Positions 8,110-15,022 of a DNA stretch of 38,481 bases are shown in pieces (position 1 is the first letter of the stretch; the number at the start of each line of letters is the position of its first letter). This stretch comes from an uncultured Croceitalea sp. (GTDB taxonomy: Bacteria > Bacteroidota > Bacteroidia > Flavobacteriales > Flavobacteriaceae): NCBI GenBank assembly GCA_937959125.1, contig CALGQU010000180.1:1-38481 (forward strand). The letters run 5' to 3'. The notes beneath the pieces are model-generated. The model worked only from the letters and a program-made list of their open reading frames with translations, ran no database searches and was not told where the DNA came from. The translations under genes were made by a program, and so were the position numbers.

Positions 8110-8439
8110 TTATTCCTTATTTTTCTGGATACTATCGGCATCTTCAATTAAAAAGATCTCTTCATTGTCTTTTTTCATAAAGTATTCTTCCCTTGCAAAT
8201 TTTTCCAAGGCCTCGTCTTTGGAAAGTGCCTTAAGTTCTGCCCGGTCTTTTTGTATCTCACTTTCTAAAAACTCCTTTTGTTGTTCCAGTTTATCAATCT
8301 CTTTTTTAAGCTCCAAATGGATAAGAAGAGAATTGGTGTCAAAGAAAACCATCCAAATAACAAAAAGGGTCAGGACCAAAATATATGTGTTGGTAAGCAG
8401 GCTGAACCACTTTTTCTGTTTCCATGTTTTCCAGCCCAT
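8110..8439 (-). CDS. FtsB/DivIC family septum formation initiator
   Basis: A 109-residue bitopic protein: a short cytoplasmic N-terminus rich in Lys and Trp, one membrane helix (LTNTYILVLTLFVIWMVFF, about residues 15-34), then a coiled coil (IHLELKKEIDKLEQQKEFLESEI) and the family's short C-terminal segment EKFAREEYFMKKDNEEIFLI. This is the FtsB/DivIC layout; such proteins form a complex with FtsL and FtsQ/DivIB at the division site. The EEYFMKKDNEEIFLIE part matches the family's conserved (A)R-E-x-x-x-M-x-x-x-E-E pattern. It starts one base after the udk stop, so the two are co-transcribed. Confidence 0.9.
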   Translation of the reverse strand: MGWKTWKQKKWFSLLTNTYILVLTLFVIWMVFFDTNSLLIHLELKKEIDKLEQQKEFLESEIQKDRAELKALSKDEALEKFAREEYFMKKDNEEIFLIEDADSIQKNKE

Positions 8440-8440
8440 G

Positions 8441-9049
8441 TTATACCAATTTATTGTTGATAATCGTACGTACCAAGCCTACGGCAACGGTATTGTAATG
8501 GTTGTTGGGGATAATAAGGTCTGCAAATTCCTTGGAAGGTTCAATAAACTGGTTGTGCATGGGTTTTACCGCTGTTTGGTACCTGTTCAATACTTTTTCC
8601 AGGTCGTGACCACGCTCTTTTATATCCCGTTGCAACCTTCGGATAAGACGTTCGTCGGAATCTGCATGTACATAAATCTTGATGTCGAACAACTCCCGCA
8701 ACTCCGGATTACTGAGCACCAGAATCCCTTCTACAATGATTACCTTCTTAGGAACGGTCGTCAAGGTTTCTGCAAGACGGTTCTCTTCTACAAAGGAATA
8801 GACCGGAATTTCAATGGTCTTACCATTTTTTAGGGCTTTTAAATGGGAGATAAGTAAATCAAAATCAATGGAGTTGGGATGGTCGAAATTCACTTTACCT
8901 CGCTCTTCTTTGGTCATGTGCGATAAATCGTTATAATAGGAATCTTGGGAGATGACAACGACTTCATCTTTAGGAAGCTCCTCCACGATTTGATTGACCA
9001 CGGTAGTTTTACCACAACCCGTGCCCCCTGCGATTCCAATTACAAGCAT
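8441..9049 (-). CDS. udk: Uridine kinase
   Basis: Uridine kinase phosphorylates uridine or cytidine to the monophosphate with ATP or GTP in pyrimidine salvage. The P-loop is GIAGGTGCGKTTVV at the N-terminus. The family motifs SQDSYYNDLSHMTKEERGKVNFDHPNSIDFDLL and IVEGILVLSNPELRELFDIKIYV follow in order; they carry the catalytic Asp region and the substrate-binding residues. At 202 residues it is a normal single-domain UMP-forming kinase without the phosphoribosyltransferase fusion. It is the first gene of the minus-strand block, with a TACTTTTG box upstream. Cytoplasmic. Confidence 0.95.
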   Translation of the reverse strand: MLVIGIAGGTGCGKTTVVNQIVEELPKDEVVVISQDSYYNDLSHMTKEERGKVNFDHPNSIDFDLLISHLKALKNGKTIEIPVYSFVEENRLAETLTTVPKKVIIVEGILVLSNPELRELFDIKIYVHADSDERLIRRLQRDIKERGHDLEKVLNRYQTAVKPMHNQFIEPSKEFADLIIPNNHYNTVAVGLVRTIINNKLV

Positions 9050-9065
9050 GTTCCGTTCTTTGTTT

Positions 9066-9073
9066 CAAAAGTA
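9066..9073 (-). promoter_or_regulatory. Candidate -7 promoter box for udk
   Basis: Read on the minus strand this is TACTTTTG, an exact match to the Bacteroidota -7 consensus TAnnTTTG, 16 bp before the udk start codon. No TTG sits 17-23 bp upstream, so the -33 element is missing or degenerate. Confidence 0.35.
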
Positions 9074-9109
9074 AGAATTTGGAAAGCATTACCTAAATAC
9101 AACATCATA

Positions 9110-9143
9110 TTGTTTTTTGGGACTTGGGAGATACCTACTTTTG
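9110..9143 (+). promoter_or_regulatory. Candidate promoter of the Bcr/CflA-type transporter gene
   Basis: TACTTTTG at 9136-9143 matches the Bacteroidota -7 consensus TAnnTTTG. A TTG at 9110-9112 lies 23 bp upstream, at the outer limit of the spacing known for flavobacteria (17-23). The ATG at 9148 follows only four bases after the box, so the mRNA would have almost no leader. The track's upstream TTG start (9124) would lie inside this promoter and is unlikely. Confidence 0.45.
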
Positions 9144-9147
9144 TGCC

Positions 9148-10359
9148 ATGCAAGCAGAGAACCAAAAACCAAATATTGAATTTATTACCCTAATGGCGGC
9201 CCTTATGTCTATTGTGGCCTTAGCCATTGACGCCATATTACCTGCAATCTCGGATATAGGTGTGGCCATCAAAAGTTACAATGCCACGGACAACCAATTG
9301 TTGATTACCATGATTTTTTTGGGGTTGGGTGTTGGACAATTGTTTTTTGGCCCGCTGTCTGATGCTTATGGAAGAAAACCCATTGTTTATTGCGGTTTTG
9401 GGGTTTTTACCCTTGGAAGTTTGATTTGTCTGTTTGCTCCCAATTTGACCGTAATGTTGATTGGGCGTATTTTACAAGGTATTGGACTTTCGGCACCGCG
9501 TACGATGACCATTTCCATTATTAGGGATACCTATAGTGGGGATTATATGGCGCGTGTGATGTCTTTTGTAACCGCATTCTTTATTTTGATACCTGTTGTT
9601 GCGCCGGCCATTGGAAAGGTTATCTTAGATGGTTTTGGATGGGAGGCAATTTTTTACCTACAATTGGTATTTGCATTGGCTGTTGTGGTTTGGTTTTGGA
9701 GGAGACAAGGAGAGACCTTGAGGGAGGAGTTTAAGATACCGATTACCAAAAATGTTTTTTTTGATGGTTTTAAAGAGTTTGTAAAATATTCCGATACTGT
9801 TGCCTTTACCATTATATCCGGATTTATTACGGGAGCTTTTCTGGTGTTTCTAAGTGCATCGCAACACATTTTTGAAACCCAGTACAATCTTAAGGAGGCC
9901 TTTCCTTATATTTTTGCCGCCTTGGCCATATCTATAGGATTGTCCACCTTTACCAATGGCACTTTAGTGCTGCGCTTTGGTATGCGAAGACTTTCTTTTA
10001 TGGCCTTACTTTCTTTTTGTGTTATCGCTTTTGCCTATGTGGTTCTATTTTGGAACCAGCCCAATCCCCATATAGCGGTATTGGTTGGTTTTCTGTTTGT
10101 GCAGTTCTTCTGTTTGGGGTTCTTATGGGGTAATTTTAGGGCCATAGCTATGGAACCAGTAGGCCATATTGCGGGTATTGCAGCGGCGATCAATGGTTTT
10201 ATCTCTACTCTGTTTTCCGTACCCATCGCCACATTCATTGGACAATATCTAAAGGATACCGTATGGCCCATGTTTGTTGGCTTGGCCATTTGTGGATTCC
10301 TAGCCTTATTGATTTTTATACGTTCCAATAAGAAAAAACGGATGGCGGCCGCTATTTGA
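9148..10359 (+). CDS. Bcr/CflA family multidrug efflux MFS transporter
   Basis: A 403-residue major facilitator protein with about 12 membrane helices, in the DHA1 Bcr/CflA branch of proton-driven drug exporters. The first helix reads FITLMAALMSIVALAIDAILPA, with the acidic residue typical of this group. Motif A between helices 2 and 3 is GPLSDAYGRKPIVYCG, and ILQGIGLSAPRTMTISIIRD is the helix 4-5 region with the conserved arginine. The ATG at 9148 is chosen because the protein then begins MQAENQKPNIEF before helix 1 and the promoter box lies just upstream. It is divergent from udk and stands alone. The substrate cannot be predicted. Confidence 0.9.
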   Translation: MQAENQKPNIEFITLMAALMSIVALAIDAILPAISDIGVAIKSYNATDNQLLITMIFLGLGVGQLFFGPLSDAYGRKPIVYCGFGVFTLGSLICLFAPNLTVMLIGRILQGIGLSAPRTMTISIIRDTYSGDYMARVMSFVTAFFILIPVVAPAIGKVILDGFGWEAIFYLQLVFALAVVVWFWRRQGETLREEFKIPITKNVFFDGFKEFVKYSDTVAFTIISGFITGAFLVFLSASQHIFETQYNLKEAFPYIFAALAISIGLSTFTNGTLVLRFGMRRLSFMALLSFCVIAFAYVVLFWNQPNPHIAVLVGFLFVQFFCLGFLWGNFRAIAMEPVGHIAGIAAAINGFISTLFSVPIATFIGQYLKDTVWPMFVGLAICGFLALLIFIRSNKKKRMAAAI

Positions 10360-10380
10360 TTACGTAGTCCAATTAAAACG

Positions 10381-10421
10381 AATCCTTCTTTAAGGAACTT
10401 CTTTTATGTTTCCTTAGGATT
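10381..10421. terminator. Bulged hairpin between the convergent MFS and anmK genes
   Basis: AATCCT and AAGGAA on the left pair with TTCCTT and AGGATT on the right, giving 12 bp with a 5-nt bulge (TCTTT) and a 12-nt loop. It overlaps the anmK stop codon. On the minus strand it is followed by CGTTTTAATT, so it could end anmK transcription; the plus side has no T-run. Its place between convergent genes supports a terminator role. Confidence 0.4.
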
Positions 10422-11493
10422 GTGGATGAAACACTAACCCACTACACGAGTCTTTTGTAGCTCCGGTCACAGAACGATACACATTGGTCTTTTCCAAAAC
10501 CCGTAAAACACCCATAAACGCAAATACAAGCGCTTCTTTAAATGCGATAAACTTCTTAGGTGGAATTTTTACGTTGCAGGCAGTTCCTATTTTTTCTTGT
10601 AAAACCCGCATGAAAAAAGCGTTTAAGGCACCGCCTCCAGTAACCAACAACCAACTGCCCGTGCTTGGATTTTGGGCTTTTATGGCTTTGGCAATCTGCC
10701 CACAATTATGATGGACCAAGGTGTGTAAGATATCTTCCGGACTGGCCGTACAACCCTCTAGCAAAGGAATTACATCCGATGCAAACCACTCGTACCCCGT
10801 TGATTTAGGATACGGCAATGTGTAGTAGGGGAGGTTGTCTAACTGCGAAAGTAAGGATTGATGTAATGTCCCCGCTGCTGCCATTCTTCCATCCTTGTCA
10901 TATTTCTTTCCTAATTTTTCGGACATATAGTTTAAAGGCATATTGGCCATGCCAATGTCGTAAGCGTATCGTATACCTTCTTTTTTAAAGGAAACATTGC
11001 TAATCCCACCAAGATTTAAACAAAAGGCATATTCGGGCAATAAAAGTTCGTCCCCAACGGGAACCAAAGGCGCCCCCTGTCCTCCTAAAGCAACATCCAA
11101 TGTCCTAAAGTCACAAACTACCTTATGTCCGGATAAATTGGACAATTGTTGGCCATCACCCAATTGAAACGTAAACCCTTCATGGGGCTTATGATGGGAA
11201 GTGTGCCCATGGCTCGCAATAAAATCAACCTGTAGCTTGTGCTTTTCAATGAATTTTTTAGCAGCTAGGCCCAACCATTTTCCATAGGCTAGATGCAGTG
11301 CGCTATGTGATTCCTGGGATAGGGAAATGGCTTTTTTAAGTTGGTCCCTTAATTTTTGATCATAGGCAATGGTTGTACATTGCCTAAGCTCATAATCCCA
11401 ACGCTTTCCGGTATGCCAAATATGGCAATAGGCAAGATCCAGGCCGTCCAAAGAGGTCCCAGACATTAATCCAAGAACATGGTATCGTTGCAT
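10414..11493 (-). CDS. anmK: Anhydro-N-acetylmuramic acid kinase
   Basis: AnmK opens the 1,6-anhydro ring of anhydro-MurNAc and phosphorylates it with ATP, giving MurNAc 6-phosphate in cell wall recycling. The N-terminal signature VLGLMSGTSLDGLDLAYC is diagnostic. Other matches are FIASHGHTSHHKP, CDFRTLDVALGGQGAPLVPVGD (containing the catalytic Asp region) and AFCLNLGGISNVS, then LLVTGGGALNAFFM (the C-terminal nucleotide-binding lobe of the ASKHA fold). Length 359 is normal. It starts directly after the nagZ stop with no gap, and its product is the substrate of MurQ, encoded nearby on the other strand. Cytoplasmic. Confidence 0.96.
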   Translation of the reverse strand: MQRYHVLGLMSGTSLDGLDLAYCHIWHTGKRWDYELRQCTTIAYDQKLRDQLKKAISLSQESHSALHLAYGKWLGLAAKKFIEKHKLQVDFIASHGHTSHHKPHEGFTFQLGDGQQLSNLSGHKVVCDFRTLDVALGGQGAPLVPVGDELLLPEYAFCLNLGGISNVSFKKEGIRYAYDIGMANMPLNYMSEKLGKKYDKDGRMAAAGTLHQSLLSQLDNLPYYTLPYPKSTGYEWFASDVIPLLEGCTASPEDILHTLVHHNCGQIAKAIKAQNPSTGSWLLVTGGGALNAFFMRVLQEKIGTACNVKIPPKKFIAFKEALVFAFMGVLRVLEKTNVYRSVTGATKDSCSGLVFHPQS

Positions 11494-12657
11494 TTACAGT
11501 TTGCTTTTTACCTTCATGATACGCTCATAACTTTTGTTTATCCGGGCTTCCGTCACTTTACCTTCCTCAACCAATTTAAGAATATGTTCCACGGCCTCTT
11601 TGGCAATATTGGGATTGTAAGGCAATTTAACGCAATCTGGTTCATTCTCTGGGCATGGATACGCGTTGTTGGAGAAAAGAAGCATATCCACACCTGCCGT
11701 AATGGCTTTTTCTATGCTTGTCTCAAGATCATAAAAGTTGGAAATGGCCCGCATGTGCATATCATCAGAAATGATAAGACCGTCAAATCCATAGTCCTCT
11801 CGCAACAATCCCCCGATGGTCTTGGGAGAGAGCGTTGCCGGTAACGTATCCAAGTTTTCGTTGTAGACATGGCAGGTCATCAATACTTCGGTCAACCCTT
11901 CTTTTATAAAATGTTCAAATGGGATAAGCTCTTGGGGCGTCCATGTTTTACTCACATCCGCCAATCCTTTGTGGGAATCGTTTTGGGAACTACCATGACC
12001 GGGAAAATGTTTTGGAACGGTGATGATACCCTGTTGTTGGTGTGCTTCCACAAAAATCTTACCGTGCTTCAATACCGTATCTACATCATGGGAAAAGCTC
12101 CGTTCCCTACCGCCTATTATTGGGTTTTCTGGATTGACGTTCAAATCCAATACCGGTCCAAAATTCATATTGATGCCCATATCGGCAAGCTCTTTGGCCA
12201 GCTGGGTAGCCCAAATTTTTGTTGTATCGGCATTATTGATGTTCCCAATGTGTTGGTGGGATATATCGTCTGTAAATCCGTCTACGGATTCCAGACGTTT
12301 TACATTGCCTCCTTCTTCGTCAATACCTATGAATAAAGGTGTGTCGTTGATCCCATGTAACACGGCGGTAAGCTTTTTTAATTGCTGAGGGGATTCCACA
12401 TTCCTTTTTTGCGTAAACTTTGATGGTAAATCCTTGCTGTAGAGGACTACCCCACCAATATGGTACTCGTCCATCATTTGGTACAAAGGGTCTTTAGGGT
12501 TTAAAGCGGTGCCCCTAAAACCGATCATGATCATTTGGCCAATTTTACGTTTAAGGCCATCGTTTCCCAAAGTTTTCTTTTTAGGTTTTGTAGTACAGGC
12601 ACTCAACGCCATGACAAAAATGGTAAGTAATACAGATATAGATCGTTTTTTTTGCAT
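11494..12657 (-). CDS. nagZ: Glycoside hydrolase family 3 beta-N-acetylglucosaminidase, lipoprotein
   Basis: A 387-residue GH3 enzyme of the NagZ type, which removes GlcNAc from muropeptides or GlcNAc-anhMurNAc. The catalytic loop is VPKHFPGHGSSQNDSH, with the Asp-His pair used as general acid/base in this branch. The nucleophile region is GLIISDDMHMRAI. Unlike the cytoplasmic E. coli enzyme, it has a lipoprotein signal: basic start, hydrophobic core LLTIFVMALSAC and a lipobox cysteine about residue 21. The ATG at 12657 is chosen over the track's start at 12681 because the signal peptide then begins MQKKRS. It is followed at once by anmK. The enzyme should act in the periplasm or on a membrane face. 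Confidence 0.92.
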   Translation of the reverse strand: MQKKRSISVLLTIFVMALSACTTKPKKKTLGNDGLKRKIGQMIMIGFRGTALNPKDPLYQMMDEYHIGGVVLYSKDLPSKFTQKRNVESPQQLKKLTAVLHGINDTPLFIGIDEEGGNVKRLESVDGFTDDISHQHIGNINNADTTKIWATQLAKELADMGINMNFGPVLDLNVNPENPIIGGRERSFSHDVDTVLKHGKIFVEAHQQQGIITVPKHFPGHGSSQNDSHKGLADVSKTWTPQELIPFEHFIKEGLTEVLMTCHVYNENLDTLPATLSPKTIGGLLREDYGFDGLIISDDMHMRAISNFYDLETSIEKAITAGVDMLLFSNNAYPCPENEPDCVKLPYNPNIAKEAVEHILKLVEEGKVTEARINKSYERIMKVKSKL

Positions 12658-12684
12658 ACATGTGGGTGCTAAATAGATCAAAGA

Positions 12685-12816
12685 TCAGGTATCCATGATA
12701 TCATTGATCTGTTTATAAATAGAAACACAATTGAGGGATAAATCGGCCAAGGGCCCCAAAAACCCACCACCATACAAATCAAAAAGGTTTTTAAGGCTGG
12801 ACTTGTTTTTGGCCAT
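12685..12816 (-). CDS. Hypothetical 43-residue protein
   Basis: A short ORF upstream of nagZ on the same strand. The likely start is the ATG at 12816, giving a protein that begins MAKNKSSLKNLFDLYGGGFL and continues with a mildly hydrophobic stretch (GPLADLSLNCVSIYKQI). The track's longer version from 12888 adds residues without clear coding character. No family is recognised. The Gly-rich FLYGGG-like turn and the spacing of 27 bp to nagZ make it plausible as a real small gene, but this is weak evidence and it could be chance. Confidence 0.4.
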   Translation of the reverse strand: MAKNKSSLKNLFDLYGGGFLGPLADLSLNCVSIYKQINDIMDT

Positions 12817-12986
12817 AATAGAATATCTAATAACTATTACGAATTTAGTTGTTTTTGGTGAAGTACCGTAGTTGGGCCAATACCCCATATACGTAGTAAT
12901 CCCATGGTTTGTATAAATAGTTGTAATTATCCTTTTATTAGTGACGGGAATTACCGAATTTCCGCTAAAATGTAGTGAACTGAGCC

Positions 12987-13802
12987 ATGGACAACAAGCA
13001 TAAGATTACGGAAAAATCTTCCGACCATAACCATTTGGAAAAACGTTCCACACAAGAATTGCTGATAAGGATCAATGGGGAAGACCAAAAAATTGCGGAT
13101 GCGGTTTACAAGGTAATCCCAAAGATCGAGCAGTTGGTGGATGCTTTGGTAGAGCGCTTCAATAAAGGGGGCAGGTTGTTTTATATTGGTGCGGGTACCA
13201 GCGGACGTTTAGGGATTTTGGATGCTTCTGAAATCCCCCCCACCTTTGGTATGCCCCATGATAGGGTCATTGGTATTATTGCCGGGGGCGACGGGGCTAT
13301 ACGAAAGGCCGTTGAATTTGCGGAGGATGATACCCAACAAGCGTGGAAAGATTTGCAAAAGTTCAACATTACAGCTAACGATACCCTGGTCGGTATTGCC
13401 GCTTCTGGGACAACACCCTATGTTTTGGGTGGAATTGAAGCCGCCAATGATTATGGGGTTTTAACGGCTGGAATCACCAATAACCCGGAATCCCCCTTGG
13501 CAAAATTGGCTAAGATTCCTATTGAGGTATTGGTAGGTCCGGAATTCGTTACCGGAAGCACCCGAATGAAAAGCGGTACCAGTCAGAAGCTGGTCCTTAA
13601 CATGATTTCGACAGCATTGATGATTCGTATTGGTAGGGTAAAAGGCAATAAAATGGTGGATATGCAACTGAGCAATAACAAACTGGTCGATCGCGGAACA
13701 CGCTATTTGGTGGATGCCCTTAATTTGTCCTATGTGGAGGCGGAAAAGGCCTTAAAAAAGCATGGTTCCGTACGGGAGGCCATAAAAGCACATAAAAATT
13801 AG
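12987..13802 (+). CDS. murQ: N-acetylmuramic acid 6-phosphate etherase
   Basis: MurQ cleaves the lactyl ether of MurNAc 6-phosphate to give GlcNAc 6-phosphate and D-lactate, the step after AnmK. The SIS-domain motifs are clear: LFYIGAGTSGRLGILDASEIPPTFG (sugar-phosphate binding and the catalytic Glu in ASE), GDGAIRKAVEFAED (second Glu region), GIAASGTTPYVLGGI and GSTRMKSGTSQKLVLNMIST. Length 271 is a little shorter than E. coli MurQ (298), mainly at the C-terminal end. The N-terminus (TEKSSDHNHLEKRSTQELL) carries the usual ER/KRST motif. It is divergent from nagZ-anmK, and the next gene begins five bases after its stop. Confidence 0.96.
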   Translation: MDNKHKITEKSSDHNHLEKRSTQELLIRINGEDQKIADAVYKVIPKIEQLVDALVERFNKGGRLFYIGAGTSGRLGILDASEIPPTFGMPHDRVIGIIAGGDGAIRKAVEFAEDDTQQAWKDLQKFNITANDTLVGIAASGTTPYVLGGIEAANDYGVLTAGITNNPESPLAKLAKIPIEVLVGPEFVTGSTRMKSGTSQKLVLNMISTALMIRIGRVKGNKMVDMQLSNNKLVDRGTRYLVDALNLSYVEAEKALKKHGSVREAIKAHKN

Positions 13803-13807
13803 AAGCC

Positions 13808-14905
13808 ATGCAACTTTTTCTGACGCATCCAGAAACGTATCTCTTTTATGGTTGGTGGCAATTTGCGACATGTCTCTTTGCTTTCATAGCTTTACTCTCC
13901 ATATGGTGGCATATAGGTAAGAGACAGAAAGATTTAGGGCAAGTATGGCTTGCGTTGTCCATACTTTGTTGGAGTTTGTCCGGCCTTGTTGAAGTGTATT
14001 TTGCTACCTACGCAGTATCAGATAGTATTTCCCTAAATGGATACCGAAGCATACTTTCTTTGTGCAACAGTTTGTTCATATTATTGGCATTACCTTGGTT
14101 TAGGTATTTGCCCCATTTCTTAAAAGGGATCATTAAATCCAAATTTTGGATCTATATCGTAGGCTTGCCTTTTATTTTTTCAATGCTTCCAACCCTAAAC
14201 AAGATGCTTTCTGGTCGGGAGGGCGTTATCAATGAGCTGGATGTATACTATGCCGTACTTACCCTCATTTTTTTAGGTTTTGTACTGTGGCATTCCTTTG
14301 CAAAGCGTCGTTTAGTATCCTTGGCGTACCTATCCTTGGTTTGTATTCTTATTACATTGTTGGCCCAATTTTATAAAATTAGCGGTTCTACGGTAAACCT
14401 GACCTTGTTTTCGGCCATATTTAAAACTTCCTTGATTATGATATTTTTTGCCCTTGCCCTCAGTTGGGTAAAGGAATTGTCAGAGAATACCATTCCAGAT
14501 GTTTTGAACCTTGGCTTGACGTTTAAAATTGATAAAGAAGGGGATAAGATACATCGATGGGTGATACTATCGGGCTTTTCGAATATTCCAAAAAGGAAAG
14601 TAAAATTATCTACTGCCTCTTTTGAACTGCTCCGGCTTTTTGCCGAGTCACGTAAGTTGGAACCGGAATCATGGTTGGAAATAAAACCAAAGAACCATGC
14701 TTTAAAAGAAAAGAAGTATGACATTAATGATTATAATGAGATCAAAAGGTTGCTTGTTGCGCTGGTAAACGGTCTTTTTGGCAAAGGAAATTGGACCAAC
14801 GAGCTTCATTTAACGCCTTTAAAGAATGTATTTTTTGAACTTTCGGAAAAAAGGGAGCGCAAGATTCGATTGCTGATACCTCCAGAAAATATAGACCTTG
14901 GCTAG
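13808..14905 (+). CDS. Polytopic membrane protein with unassigned C-terminal cytoplasmic domain
   Basis: No family is recognised. The 365-residue protein has about seven membrane helices in the first 220 residues (WWQFATCLFAFIALLSIWW, LVSLAYLSLVCILITLLAQF and TSLIMIFFALALSWV are among them). It then has a soluble region of about 145 residues that is Lys/Glu-rich with alternating strand- and helix-like stretches (HRWVILSGFSNIPKRKVKLS; NDYNEIKRLLVALVNGLFG; RERKIRLLIPPENIDLG). The layout resembles 7-TM sensor proteins with an output domain, but no kinase, cyclase or standard HTH signature is visible. It starts five bases after murQ, so it is probably co-transcribed with it. A sensory role in wall recycling is only a guess. 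Confidence 0.8.
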   Translation: MQLFLTHPETYLFYGWWQFATCLFAFIALLSIWWHIGKRQKDLGQVWLALSILCWSLSGLVEVYFATYAVSDSISLNGYRSILSLCNSLFILLALPWFRYLPHFLKGIIKSKFWIYIVGLPFIFSMLPTLNKMLSGREGVINELDVYYAVLTLIFLGFVLWHSFAKRRLVSLAYLSLVCILITLLAQFYKISGSTVNLTLFSAIFKTSLIMIFFALALSWVKELSENTIPDVLNLGLTFKIDKEGDKIHRWVILSGFSNIPKRKVKLSTASFELLRLFAESRKLEPESWLEIKPKNHALKEKKYDINDYNEIKRLLVALVNGLFGKGNWTNELHLTPLKNVFFELSEKRERKIRLLIPPENIDLG

Positions 14906-15022
14906 GAGTACCCTCATTTTTGTCAGAACCTCGTTTTCCGACAAATTCAATTTTTTTCCGACTTTTCCGCGTACTTAATCCTATACTTTTCAATTTGCGC
15001 CCTGAATCATAAAACGAGCGTT
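14906..15022. other. Intergenic region with TTTTCCGAC repeats
   Basis: These 117 bp carry GTTTTCCGAC at 14932-14942, TTTTTTTCCGAC at 14951-14962 and a third TTTTCCG at 14963-14969. TTTGTC (14919-14924) and GACAAA (14940-14945) form a 6-bp inverted repeat. Neither a canonical T-run terminator nor an exact TAnnTTTG promoter box was found, though the region must separate the two genes' signals or carry read-through. Confidence 0.35.

Noticed and set aside
8069-8833. 254-residue plus-strand ORF
   Set aside because: It lies antisense to the divIC-like gene and udk, both firmly identified by motifs, and shows no family signature.
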